A stretch of DNA of 58,390 bases from an uncultured Prevotellaceae bacterium (lineage in GTDB: Bacteria; Bacteroidota; Bacteroidia; Bacteroidales; Bacteroidaceae): contig CADAKX010000013.1 in NCBI GenBank assembly GCA_902788605.1, positions 1-58,390 on the forward strand, written 5' to 3'. How positions within the stretch are numbered: the stretch's first letter is position 1; each line of letters opens with the position of its first letter. The position numbers and the translations under genes are program-made. The notes beneath the pieces were generated by a model. That model did no database searches. It was not told the DNA's origin and saw nothing but the letters and a program-made list of their open reading frames with translations. Below are positions 17,027 through 25,398 of the stretch, piece by piece.

Positions 17027-17896
17027 TTAATTAAAGGTAAACGTTTTCGTTCCAATCATATTACCATCAGCAAAGATGCTGACGCGATACTGACCAGCCT
17101 CCAAGTATTCGCCCACCTGCCAGAAGGTCTGTACGCCCACCTCTTCGCCGGCATATTCCACTACTTTCTTCATCGAGTATTCCAGCTGGCGGTTCTCATA
17201 GGGGAACGAGCCTGCGGTAAGCACCTGACCGGCAGGTGTCTGAATACGTACATAGAGTGTGCGGTTGCCATTCTCGGCTGTCACGTTGCGAGAGATGGTG
17301 AAATTCACCTGAATCGTCTTGCAGTCCTTAATCTTTTTGGCAGTCTTCTGACGCTTGTTCAGCAGCTGCATCTGAATGCCCGTTGCATCGAGTTGTGCAG
17401 CAATGGCTACCTTCTCTGTCAGGTTCTGTTTCTCCTGGCGCAAGCCCTCGTTGGCCTGGTTTGACTGTGCCAGAGCATCCTTCACACGATCGTTTTCTGC
17501 CATCAGACTCATGTTCACCTGGTTCAGCGAATCCACCTGACGGATATATGAGCGCAGCACCTCGCGTACCGTTGCCAACTCTTTCTTCAGTCGGGCAATC
17601 TCACGCGCATCACTCGCCTTCACGTTCCTCAGTTCCTGAAGCAACTGCTGAGTGCGCATCTGCTCCTGAGTCAGCTGTGCGATGATAGAGTCGTTGTTAA
17701 TCTGCGTCATCATCTCACTATACTGCAGTGACAAGCGCTCGTAGTCATTTTCCATTTCCTGTTTGTCCAGTTCAGCCAGTTCCTGCATTTCCAGTTTCTC
17801 CTGTTCCAGACTTCTGTTATCCATCAACAAATACACAACTACGGCTGCCATCGCCAAGATGACCACTACCGCCGCAGCTATCAAACCTTTCTTCAT
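17027..17896 (-). CDS. membrane-anchored coiled-coil protein of unknown function
   Basis: A 289-residue protein from ATG 17896: an N-terminal signal anchor (LIAAAVVVILAMAAVVVYLL), a long coiled coil (about residues 30-185, rich in Glu/Gln/Leu heptads) and a C-terminal beta-rich domain of about 100 residues. The last domain contains TIQVNFTISRNVTAENGNRT and ends GQYRVSIFADGNMIGTKTF. It is probably periplasmic and tethered to the inner membrane. It is the first gene of the TolC/HlyD/ABC-2 operon, ending 3 bp before tolC, which suggests a role with that pump; I do not recognise a named family. Start chosen from the promoter at 17928-17959. Confidence 0.8.
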   Translation of the reverse strand: MKKGLIAAAVVVILAMAAVVVYLLMDNRSLEQEKLEMQELAELDKQEMENDYERLSLQYSEMMTQINNDSIIAQLTQEQMRTQQLLQELRNVKASDAREIARLKKELATVREVLRSYIRQVDSLNQVNMSLMAENDRVKDALAQSNQANEGLRQEKQNLTEKVAIAAQLDATGIQMQLLNKRQKTAKKIKDCKTIQVNFTISRNVTAENGNRTLYVRIQTPAGQVLTAGSFPYENRQLEYSMKKVVEYAGEEVGVQTFWQVGEYLEAGQYRVSIFADGNMIGTKTFTFN

Positions 17897-17927
17897 AGTT
17901 ACCTTATTAATATATATAAACTGCGTG

Positions 17928-17959
17928 CAAAGATACTGGTTTTCTACGAAATAGCCAAA
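17928..17959 (-). promoter_or_regulatory. promoter for the coiled-coil/TolC/HlyD/ABC-2 operon
   Basis: On the minus strand TTTGG (17959-17955), 19 bp, TATCTTTG (17935-17928), 31 bp before the ATG at 17896. Confidence 0.78.
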
Positions 17960-17975
17960 AAAAAGTCTACACATG

Positions 17976-18007
17976 TTTGGTCGTTAATAAATTTTTTACT
18001 ATCTTTG
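17976..18007 (+). promoter_or_regulatory. promoter for DUF4492-cydAB
   Basis: TTTGG at 17976-17980, 19 bp, TATCTTTG at 18000-18007. It overlaps a longer in-frame extension of the DUF4492 gene and so fixes the start at ATG 18037. Confidence 0.8.
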
Positions 18008-18036
18008 CCCTTGAAAACATTTTTTCTGTTCTGCCT

Positions 18037-18261
18037 ATGACTAAAAATGGTTTCTGGCACCGAGCCTACGACCTATACTATGAAGGATTCCGCAATATGA
18101 CATTGGGGAAAACCCTCTGGGCCGTCATTCTCATCAAGCTCTTCATCATCTTTGCTATCCTGAAAATTTTCTTCTTTCCCAACTATATCGACGAGCACGC
18201 CAGCGATGATAACAAGTCAGATTTTGTGGCCAACGAACTCATTGAGCGAGCGCCAGGATAG
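18037..18261 (+). CDS. DUF4492 small membrane protein, cytochrome bd-associated
   Basis: A 74-residue protein, MTKNGFWHRAYDLYYEGFRN then a single membrane helix (AVILIKLFIIFAILKIFFFP) and an acidic tail. It matches DUF4492, which is regularly found just upstream of cydA in Bacteroidetes. The position suggests an accessory or assembly subunit of cytochrome bd, comparable in place though not in sequence to CydX; that role is an inference. cydA begins 76 bp downstream without a clear promoter, so co-transcription is likely. Confidence 0.85.
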   Translation: MTKNGFWHRAYDLYYEGFRNMTLGKTLWAVILIKLFIIFAILKIFFFPNYIDEHASDDNKSDFVANELIERAPG

Positions 18262-18337
18262 AGGATAGGAACTATATAACTATAGCCACCAGAAAACCAC
18301 ATACAATCTAATAACAACAATAAAACCCTAAAGCAAA

Positions 18338-19921
18338 ATGACTAACCTATTATTAAGCATTGATGCTGGTACCATTGACTGGTCGAGAGCGCAATTCGCA
18401 CTCACAGCCATCTACCACTGGCTCTTCGTACCGTTAACCCTCGGTTTGGCGGTAATCATGGGCATTGCAGAGACACTCTACTACAAGAAACGCACGGACT
18501 TCTGGAAGAAGACGGCCCAGTTCTGGCAGCGCCTCTTTGGCGTCAACTTCGCCATGGGTGTGGCCACAGGCATTATCCTCGAGTTTGAGTTTGGCACCAA
18601 CTGGAGCAACTACTCCTGGTTTGTGGGCGACATCTTTGGAGCCCCACTGGCTGTTGAGGGCATCGTAGCCTTCTTTATGGAGAGCACCTTCGTGGCTGTG
18701 ATGTTCTTCGGATGGAAGAAAGTCTCTGCCGGATTCCATCTGGCCTCCACCTGGCTCACCGGTCTTGGCGCCACCATCTCGGCTTGGTGGATTCTCGTGG
18801 CCAACGCCTGGATGCAATATCCCGTGGGCTGTACGTTTAATCCCGACACCATGCGCAACGAGATGACATCGTTCTTCGACGTGGCCCTTTCTCCCTTTGC
18901 CATCGACAAGTTCTTCCACACTGTCATATCATCATGGATTATCGGTGCCGTCTTCGTTATTGCCGTCAGCTGTTGGTATCTGCTCCAGAAGCGTCACATC
19001 TGTCTGGCTGTCCAGAGCATCAAGATTGCCGTCGTCGTGGGACTCTTCGCAGCCCTTGGTGCTGGTGCTACAGGTCACAAGAGCGGACAGACTATCGCCA
19101 AGGTGCAACCCATGAAGTTGGCAGCAATGGAAGCACTCTATGAAGGTGGCAACGAGATGGGCCTGAAGATTGTTGAGGGTATCGAACTACCTTATGGTCT
19201 GTCGCTGATGGCCACAAATACCCTTGACGGCTACGTGCCCGGCATCGACAACCTGCTTAATGGCTATATCACTGCCGACGGTAAGGTAGAGCCCTCTGCC
19301 GAAGAGAAGATTCAGCGTGGCAAACTGGCCATCCAGGCATTGGCCGACTATCGCAAGGCCAAGGCAGAAAATGCCGACGAGGCTACACTCGATGCCCTGC
19401 TCGCAACACTCAATAGAAACTACGAATACTTTGGATATGGCTATGTCAAGGACAGAAACGACCTCGTGCCCTCTGTCCCCATCAACTTCTGGGCCTTCAG
19501 GGCTATGGTCGGTTTAGGATGCCTCTTCATTCTCTTCTTTGGCCTTGTCTTTATCCTCATCTTCGACATCCCCTTTATCTCGATGGTCTTCCGCCGTCTG
19601 CTCTCTGCCTTCGGCCTGCTTCCAGAAACAGCTTCCGACCAGACCACGCCTGCCGACGCCATCCCCAACTGGCTGTGCTGGACAGCAGTCCTCATGGTAC
19701 CACTGGCATATATTGCCTCAGAGAGCGGATGGCTAGTGGCAGAGTTTGGTCGTCAACCTTGGACGATTCAAGACATGCTCCCCACCTGGGCAGCAGTCAG
19801 CGACCTGCAGTCATCCAGCGTCATGATCACCTTCTTCCTTTTCCTCATTCTCTTCACTACGATGTTGGCTGTTGAGATTAGCATCCTCATCAAACAAATC
19901 AAGAAAGGACCCGAACTATGA
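18338..19921 (+). CDS. cydA: cytochrome bd quinol oxidase subunit I
   Basis: A 527-residue inner-membrane subunit carrying the b558, b595 and d haems. It oxidises quinol and reduces O2 to water with high oxygen affinity, suiting anaerobes exposed to trace oxygen. Expected haem ligands are visible: His27 in AIYHWLFVPLT, His194 in DKFFHTVISSW and Met390 in FWAFRAMVGLG. GRQPWTIQDMLPT near the C-terminus is also diagnostic. The quinol-loop region (about residues 250-370) is long and charged. Its stop overlaps the cydB start by 4 bp. Confidence 0.97.
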   Translation: MTNLLLSIDAGTIDWSRAQFALTAIYHWLFVPLTLGLAVIMGIAETLYYKKRTDFWKKTAQFWQRLFGVNFAMGVATGIILEFEFGTNWSNYSWFVGDIFGAPLAVEGIVAFFMESTFVAVMFFGWKKVSAGFHLASTWLTGLGATISAWWILVANAWMQYPVGCTFNPDTMRNEMTSFFDVALSPFAIDKFFHTVISSWIIGAVFVIAVSCWYLLQKRHICLAVQSIKIAVVVGLFAALGAGATGHKSGQTIAKVQPMKLAAMEALYEGGNEMGLKIVEGIELPYGLSLMATNTLDGYVPGIDNLLNGYITADGKVEPSAEEKIQRGKLAIQALADYRKAKAENADEATLDALLATLNRNYEYFGYGYVKDRNDLVPSVPINFWAFRAMVGLGCLFILFFGLVFILIFDIPFISMVFRRLLSAFGLLPETASDQTTPADAIPNWLCWTAVLMVPLAYIASESGWLVAEFGRQPWTIQDMLPTWAAVSDLQSSSVMITFFLFLILFTTMLAVEISILIKQIKKGPEL

Positions 19922-21063
19922 CCTATACTTTTTTGCAACACTACTGGTGCTTCATCGTTTCCCTGTTAGGAGCACTTCTGGTCTTCCTGCTGTTTGTCCA
20001 GGGAGCCAACTCCATCATCTTCTCACTGGGCGAGACAGCCCAAGAGCGGCGCCTGCTTATCAACAGCACAGGTCGCAAGTGGGAGTTCACGTTTACCACG
20101 CTGGTCACCTTCGGCGGAGCATTCTTCGCCTCCTATCCTCTGTTCTATTCGACATCGTTTGGCGGAGCCTACTGGCTGTGGATGCTCATTCTCTTCTCGT
20201 TTGTGCTTCAGGCCGTCAGCTATGAGTTCCAGAACAAACTCGGCAACTTCCTCGGCGCCACAACCTTCCAGTGCTTCCTGGTGTTCAACGGCATTGTGGG
20301 CCCATTGCTCCTGGGTGGTGCCGTCGCCACCTTCTTCGAGGGCAGCAACTTCATCGTCGAGAAGAACAACCTCATCGACATCTATGCCCTGACGCCAGTC
20401 ATCAGTCGTTGGGCCAATGCCTCTCACGGTCTTGACGCTCTGCTCAACCCGTGGGTACTCGTCCTCGGACTGGCCGTACTCTTCCTGGCTCGCACCTTGG
20501 GTCTCCTCTATCTGCGCAATAATGTGGCCGACGAAGCCATCCTGCAGCGCAGTCACAAGCATCTGATGATCAATGCCGGCATCTTCGTCCTGCTCTTTGT
20601 GGTCTATCTGGTCCACCTGCTCACGAAAGACGGTTATGCTTGGGACGACAGCGGACTGATCTTCATCGAGCCCTATAAGTATCTGCATAATGCCATTGAC
20701 ATGTGGTATCTCACCATTGTATTGCTCATCGGTGTGGTGCTTGTTCTTTGGGGTATCGCCAGCGATTTGTTCCGCGACAGCAAATGCGGTATTTGGTTTG
20801 CTGGCATCGGCACCGTCCTCACCGTCACGCCCCTGCTGCTCCTGTCAGCATGGAACCACACGGCATACTATCCCTCAACAGCCGACCTGCAGTCATCGTT
20901 AACATTAGAGAACTCGTGCAGCAGTTACTTCACCCTCAACACGATGTTCTTTGTATCACTCCTTGTACCGTTTGTCCTTGCCTATATCGTCTATGCCTGG
21001 CGCAAGATTGACAGCAAGAAGATTGACCAGGCCGAGATTGCCAACGACTCACACGCTTACTAA
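19918..21063 (+). CDS. cydB: cytochrome bd quinol oxidase subunit II
   Basis: A 381-residue membrane subunit of the bd oxidase. The N-terminus is YTFLQHYWCFIVSLLGALLV. GRKWEFTFTTLVTFGGAFFA is the CydB signature region, and RWANASHGLDALLNP and SLTLENSCSSYFTLNTMFF follow. Translationally coupled to cydA through a 4-bp ATGA overlap (19918-19921). A strong terminator follows the stop codon. Confidence 0.96.
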   Translation: MTYTFLQHYWCFIVSLLGALLVFLLFVQGANSIIFSLGETAQERRLLINSTGRKWEFTFTTLVTFGGAFFASYPLFYSTSFGGAYWLWMLILFSFVLQAVSYEFQNKLGNFLGATTFQCFLVFNGIVGPLLLGGAVATFFEGSNFIVEKNNLIDIYALTPVISRWANASHGLDALLNPWVLVLGLAVLFLARTLGLLYLRNNVADEAILQRSHKHLMINAGIFVLLFVVYLVHLLTKDGYAWDDSGLIFIEPYKYLHNAIDMWYLTIVLLIGVVLVLWGIASDLFRDSKCGIWFAGIGTVLTVTPLLLLSAWNHTAYYPSTADLQSSLTLENSCSSYFTLNTMFFVSLLVPFVLAYIVYAWRKIDSKKIDQAEIANDSHAY

Positions 21064-21070
21064 AAAAAAT

Positions 21071-21101
21071 AATGGGGTTAGCATTTCACTAACCCCATTT
21101 T
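21071..21101. terminator. bidirectional terminator between cydB and the histidine kinase gene
   Basis: An 11-bp stem AATGGGGTTAG / CTAACCCCATT with a 7-base loop, flanked by A-rich sequence on the left and T-rich on the right, between two convergent stop codons. Confidence 0.88.
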
Positions 21102-21103
21102 CT

Positions 21104-23122
21104 TTATTTGTTTGGCACATCCAGCGTCATCACGAAGCGTGCACCGCCAGTATAACTCGTGTCAAGCACGATATCGCCGCCCAGCCTACGGGCAATCGAA
21201 CGAGCAATGGTGAGTCCGATACCCGTGCCGTTGTAGTAATTATCCAACTGAACGAACTCCTCAAAGATATGTTCAGCCTCTTCGGGAGGCACACCAACAC
21301 CTGAGTCTTCCACTGCGAAGAGCACCTTGCGACTCGTGGGGAGCGTCTGAAGCGAGACATCCAACTTAACGCTACCCTGCTTCGTAAACTTCTGCGCATT
21401 GTCGAGCAGTAGTGACAGCGCACGTACGGCCTGCTGCAAGTTCGTACGCATAATCAGCGTCTTAGCGTCAGCACTTGCATGAAGGTCAAAGACGATGCGC
21501 TTCGCCTCGATGATACCCGCATCGCTGGCAGCCTGCGTAGCAATCTGCAGGGGCGACACCTCGTCATTCTGCTCAATCACGATCTTACTGCCGGCATCAC
21601 TCAGTTCCAACATCTTGTTCACCAATCCCGTGATACGGTCGGTGTTCTCCGTAATCTGACGATTGATGTCGCGACGTGTTGCCTCGTCGATATCCATCCC
21701 CGACGAGGTGAGCACCTGTGTAAAGCCAGAAAGGATATTCAGCGGTGTGCGAATCTCATGGGAGATTTGTTTGATAAATTCAGACTTCATCTCCGACGAC
21801 TCCTGTGCACGTTCATTGGCCAGTTTCAGTTCAGCATTCTTATCGGCCAGGCGATGCATGGTGTTGCGGCGATAGAGGATATAGAATATCAGGAACAACG
21901 ACAGGAGTCCCAGCGCGATACCCAAAGCCAACAGGTGTCCCTGCTTGATGTCCGCCTGCTGACGTGCGATGGTGGTCTCTTTCTGCTGTGTGTCATAGAT
22001 GGTGGCCAACTCGGCGGCATCGCTATGCTTCTGCCAGAAGATGGCCGAATCCAGCGCCTCACAGATCTGGGCAGCCACAGCATAAGCCGAGTCGTGACGC
22101 CCAGCTCCGACATTGGCGCGGAACTTAGGCAGGAAATAGCTCTGCAGACAATCGAGTGTGAGGTCATAGCCCCATTTACCCATCATTCTGTCAAGGTCAC
22201 TCAGGATGTCAGCAGCCTCATCATAGCGATGTGCTGCAATCAGATATTCGCAGGCATCCGAGCGTCCATCGTCACACTGAGCATAGACCGACCCCAGGAA
22301 GGCCTCATATTCGGCAGCAGCCTCTTCGCTTCGTCCCAGGCTCTCGAGTGCATAGGCACGATAGATATTGAGGCGGGCCTTGTATTCCGTCACAAACTTA
22401 TCCTCTCCGTGGAAACGCACAGCCAACTGATTCAGTAGCGCCTCTGTACGGTCCAGCCACATATTCGCATCGGAAAACGATTTTGAGTTGAGGAAACGGA
22501 TACCGATATTTGCCGTATGAATAACGGCATTTCTCAGCGACGAGCGTGTGGAGTCAGCCTTGATGGCCTGCAGGTTACGCTGATAAGCCTTCTCAAAGGT
22601 CACCGACGCCTCACCGATACGGTTCAGTTTCATCTGACAGCGACCTATCGAGGTCAGCAGCAGGATCATGGCGTCATCCGACAGACAGCCCTGCTCCTCA
22701 AACTGATGCATCAGGGGTACAGCCACATGCAGCGCTCCCTCATAGTCATGCCTAATATAATAAAGGTCGGCCAAGTAAGCAGCGGCATCCTCATAGGTTT
22801 CCTGTTCTATGTTGCTATAGATGCTGGACTTCAACACCTTATTATAATATTCCTCGGCCAGGTTAAACTTCTTCATCTTATGATAGGCCCAACCACGCTT
22901 GAGGTTAGCCTCTATCTCACGGATGTCGCCTTCACTTTCAAGACTATCCACCAGGGTAATCATGCGATCAAACTCTCGCGAATTGGATAATTCATCAAGC
23001 AAGCTATCGACAGCGTTCTCCTTGGCAGGCACAATAGTGTTCTGATGACACGCTCCCATGAGACACATGCACGACAGTCCCGCGAGCAGATTTCTCGCAT
23101 TCAAAAATTGTATATTTATCAT
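21104..23122 (-). CDS. TPR-containing sensor histidine kinase
   Basis: A 672-residue sensor kinase. The N-terminus has an export signal with a possible lipobox (LMGACHQ, Cys25), then TPR-like helical repeats (about residues 60-380, for example EEYYNKVLKSS), one membrane helix (LLALGIALGLLSLFLIFYIL), a short coiled coil, and a complete kinase core. H-box FIKQISHEIRTPLNILSGF, N-box LLLDNAQKFT, G1 VEDSGVGV, F-box EEFVQLD and G2 GTGIGLTIARS are all intact, so it should be active. No response regulator lies next to it, so its partner is elsewhere. The sensed signal is unknown. Confidence 0.92.
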   Translation of the reverse strand: MINIQFLNARNLLAGLSCMCLMGACHQNTIVPAKENAVDSLLDELSNSREFDRMITLVDSLESEGDIREIEANLKRGWAYHKMKKFNLAEEYYNKVLKSSIYSNIEQETYEDAAAYLADLYYIRHDYEGALHVAVPLMHQFEEQGCLSDDAMILLLTSIGRCQMKLNRIGEASVTFEKAYQRNLQAIKADSTRSSLRNAVIHTANIGIRFLNSKSFSDANMWLDRTEALLNQLAVRFHGEDKFVTEYKARLNIYRAYALESLGRSEEAAAEYEAFLGSVYAQCDDGRSDACEYLIAAHRYDEAADILSDLDRMMGKWGYDLTLDCLQSYFLPKFRANVGAGRHDSAYAVAAQICEALDSAIFWQKHSDAAELATIYDTQQKETTIARQQADIKQGHLLALGIALGLLSLFLIFYILYRRNTMHRLADKNAELKLANERAQESSEMKSEFIKQISHEIRTPLNILSGFTQVLTSSGMDIDEATRRDINRQITENTDRITGLVNKMLELSDAGSKIVIEQNDEVSPLQIATQAASDAGIIEAKRIVFDLHASADAKTLIMRTNLQQAVRALSLLLDNAQKFTKQGSVKLDVSLQTLPTSRKVLFAVEDSGVGVPPEEAEHIFEEFVQLDNYYNGTGIGLTIARSIARRLGGDIVLDTSYTGGARFVMTLDVPNK

Positions 23123-23154
23123 TGTTAGCTAGAGTATCTTTTTAAATTCGGGCA

Positions 23155-23213
23155 CAAAGATAATAAAAAAGGGATAAAAAAGCGAATATATTCGGTTTTT
23201 CTTGCTAACTTTG
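23155..23213. promoter_or_regulatory. divergent promoter region between the histidine kinase and topB
   Basis: Minus-strand TATCTTTG (23162-23155) faces the kinase; plus-strand TAACTTTG (23206-23213) faces topB. No good -33 TTTG is visible for either. A 12-bp perfect palindrome CGAATATATTCG (23183-23194) sits between them, close to where both -33 boxes would be. Confidence 0.55.
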
Positions 23214-23238
23214 CAGCACAAAAATAAAAAAATGTAGA

Positions 23239-25398
23239 ATGATTGTTTGCATTGCAGAGAAACCAAGCGTCGCGAAGGACATTGCACGCATCATTGGTGC
23301 AACGGCTTCGCGCGATGGATATATGGAGGGAAATGGCTATCAGGTGACGTGGACATTCGGTCACCTTTGCGAGCTGAAAATGCCCGAAGACTATACCCCC
23401 ATGTGGCGTTCGTGGAGTCTCTCGTCTCTCCCCATGATACCCCCAAAGTTCGGCATTCGCCTGAAAGACGACGAGGGTATCAAGAAGCAGTTTGCCACCA
23501 TCGAACGACTGATGTCTCAGGCCGACAGCATCATCAACTGTGGTGACGCTGGTCAGGAGGGTGAACTCATCCAGCGATGGGTGATGCAGAAGGCGCAGGC
23601 CAAGTGCCCCGTGCAGCGCCTGTGGATCTCGTCGATGACCGACGAGGCCATCCGCGAAGGCTTTGCCAACCTCAAGGACCAGAGTCAGTATCAGTCACTC
23701 TATCTGGCAGGCCTCAGCCGTGCCGTTGGCGACTGGCTCCTGGGCATCAACTGCACCCGTCTCTATACGATTAAATATGGTCAGAACCGACAAGTGCTGA
23801 GCATCGGTCGCGTGCAGACCCCCACCTTGGCCCTCATCGTCAATCGTCAGAAAGAGATAGACAACTTCAAGCCCGAGCCCTATTGGGTGCTGGCCACCGT
23901 CTATCGCGACACCACGTTTACGGCCACCTCGGGCAAGTTCACCTCCAAGGAGGAGGGCGAGCAGGCCTTCCAGACCATCGAGGGCAAGCCTTTTGAAGTG
24001 ACGAAGGTCGAGAAGAAAAACGGCAAGGAAGCACCACCATCACTCTACGACCTCACCTCTCTGCAGGTGGACTGCAACAAGAAATACGGTTTTTCGGCCG
24101 AGATGACGCTGAACCTCATCCAGCAGCTCTACGAGCAGAAGCTGACCACCTATCCCCGTGTGGACACCACCTTTCTGCCCGACGATGTCTATGGCAAGTG
24201 TCCGCAGACCATGAACGGCCTCTTCCAGGTGAAGTTCGCAGGCCAGTCGCCCTACGCCGAGTTGGTGCGCCCCCTGGGTGGTAAGCCCCTGTTGAAATCA
24301 AAGAAGGTCTTTGATTCGTCGAAAGTCACCGACCACCACGCCATCATCCCCACCGGCGTCGTGCCCCAGAATATCACCGACCTGCAGCGCAAGGTTTACG
24401 ACCTCATTGCCCGCAGGTTTATCGCCGTCTTCTATCCCGACTGCAAGTTTGCCCAGACCACGGTGCTGGGCGAGGTCCGGTCTGTTGCGATGCCATCGCA
24501 ACAAACGGAACAACAAACGGAACAACAGACGGAACAACAAACGGAACAACAAACGGAACAGAGCACGGAACAGGGCATCGAGTTTAAGGTCACGGGCCGC
24601 ACCATCCTTGATGCGGGCTGGCGTGCCGTCTATGCCAAGGACACCCAAGCCGACGACGAGGACAAGAAGCCCGACGAAGAGGAGCGCACCCTGCCCGACT
24701 TCCAGAAAGGAGAGAGCGGACCGCACACCCCCACCCTGACCGAGAAGATGACCACGCCACCAAAATACTACACCGAGGCCACCCTGCTCCGCGCCATGGA
24801 GACAGCCGGCAAACTGGTGGAGGACGAGGAACTGCGCCGCGCCATGAAGGAAAACGGCATCGGACGTCCGTCAACGCGTGCCGCCATCATCGAGACTCTC
24901 TTCAAGCGTCGCTATATTAAAAAGGAACGCAAGAACCTCGTGGCCACCCCCACGGGTATCGAACTCATCGACCTCATCCGCGAGGAACTCCTCAAGAGTG
25001 CCGAGCTCACGGGTATCTGGGAGAAGAAACTGCGCGACATCGAGGCCCAGAAATACGACCCGAAGCAGTTTCTCGACGAACTCAAGCAGCAGGTCAACGA
25101 CATCGTGATGCAGGTGATGGGCGACCAGAGCAATCGCCGTGTGCCCATCGAGGCCGAGCAGCCCAAGGCCGACGCCAAGTCAAAGGGCAAGGGCGAGGCG
25201 AAGAAGCCCCGTGCCCCACGCAAGAAAAAGACAGACGACACCCCCGCAGCAGCCCCTGCCGCCGCACCTGCCGATCCCATGATTGGCAAGCCCTGCCCCG
25301 TGTGTGGCCAAGGCACCATCATCAAGGGCAAGACCGCCTATGGCTGTTCACGCTGGAAGGAAGGCTGCACGTTCCGTCAACCCTTAGAAGAGAAATAA
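23239..25398 (+). CDS. topB: DNA topoisomerase III
   Basis: A 719-residue type IA topoisomerase that relaxes and decatenates DNA through a covalent 5'-phosphotyrosine. It has the N-terminal Toprim domain (MIVCIAEKPSVAKDIARIIG) with acidic motif NCGDAGQEGELIQRW. The active-site Tyr305 lies in TTYPRVDTTFLPDDVY, and later comes NGIGRPSTRAAIIETLFKRR. After a Lys/Ala/Pro-rich linker there is one C-terminal zinc-ribbon-like unit (KPCPVCGQGTIIKGK and YGCSRWKEGCTF). An unusual Gln/Thr/Glu low-complexity insertion encoded by 12-bp repeats lies at about residues 421-444. The next gene starts directly after its stop codon. Confidence 0.96.
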   Translation: MIVCIAEKPSVAKDIARIIGATASRDGYMEGNGYQVTWTFGHLCELKMPEDYTPMWRSWSLSSLPMIPPKFGIRLKDDEGIKKQFATIERLMSQADSIINCGDAGQEGELIQRWVMQKAQAKCPVQRLWISSMTDEAIREGFANLKDQSQYQSLYLAGLSRAVGDWLLGINCTRLYTIKYGQNRQVLSIGRVQTPTLALIVNRQKEIDNFKPEPYWVLATVYRDTTFTATSGKFTSKEEGEQAFQTIEGKPFEVTKVEKKNGKEAPPSLYDLTSLQVDCNKKYGFSAEMTLNLIQQLYEQKLTTYPRVDTTFLPDDVYGKCPQTMNGLFQVKFAGQSPYAELVRPLGGKPLLKSKKVFDSSKVTDHHAIIPTGVVPQNITDLQRKVYDLIARRFIAVFYPDCKFAQTTVLGEVRSVAMPSQQTEQQTEQQTEQQTEQQTEQSTEQGIEFKVTGRTILDAGWRAVYAKDTQADDEDKKPDEEERTLPDFQKGESGPHTPTLTEKMTTPPKYYTEATLLRAMETAGKLVEDEELRRAMKENGIGRPSTRAAIIETLFKRRYIKKERKNLVATPTGIELIDLIREELLKSAELTGIWEKKLRDIEAQKYDPKQFLDELKQQVNDIVMQVMGDQSNRRVPIEAEQPKADAKSKGKGEAKKPRAPRKKKTDDTPAAAPAAAPADPMIGKPCPVCGQGTIIKGKTAYGCSRWKEGCTFRQPLEEK
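24499..24570 (+). repeat. 12-bp coding tandem repeat inside topB
   Basis: Six consecutive 12-bp units, consensus CAACAAACGGAA (Gln-Gln-Thr-Glu); the first five are nearly identical and the sixth is diverged. The unit length keeps the reading frame when copies are gained or lost. Confidence 0.93.

Noticed and set aside
17977-18036. Longer N-terminus for the DUF4492 protein
   Set aside because: The extension covers the promoter boxes at 17976-18007; the family sequence begins at ATG 18037.
24298-24739. Overlapping frames on both strands within topB
   Set aside because: Shadows produced by the 12-bp repeat and biased codons; topB motifs continue through the region.
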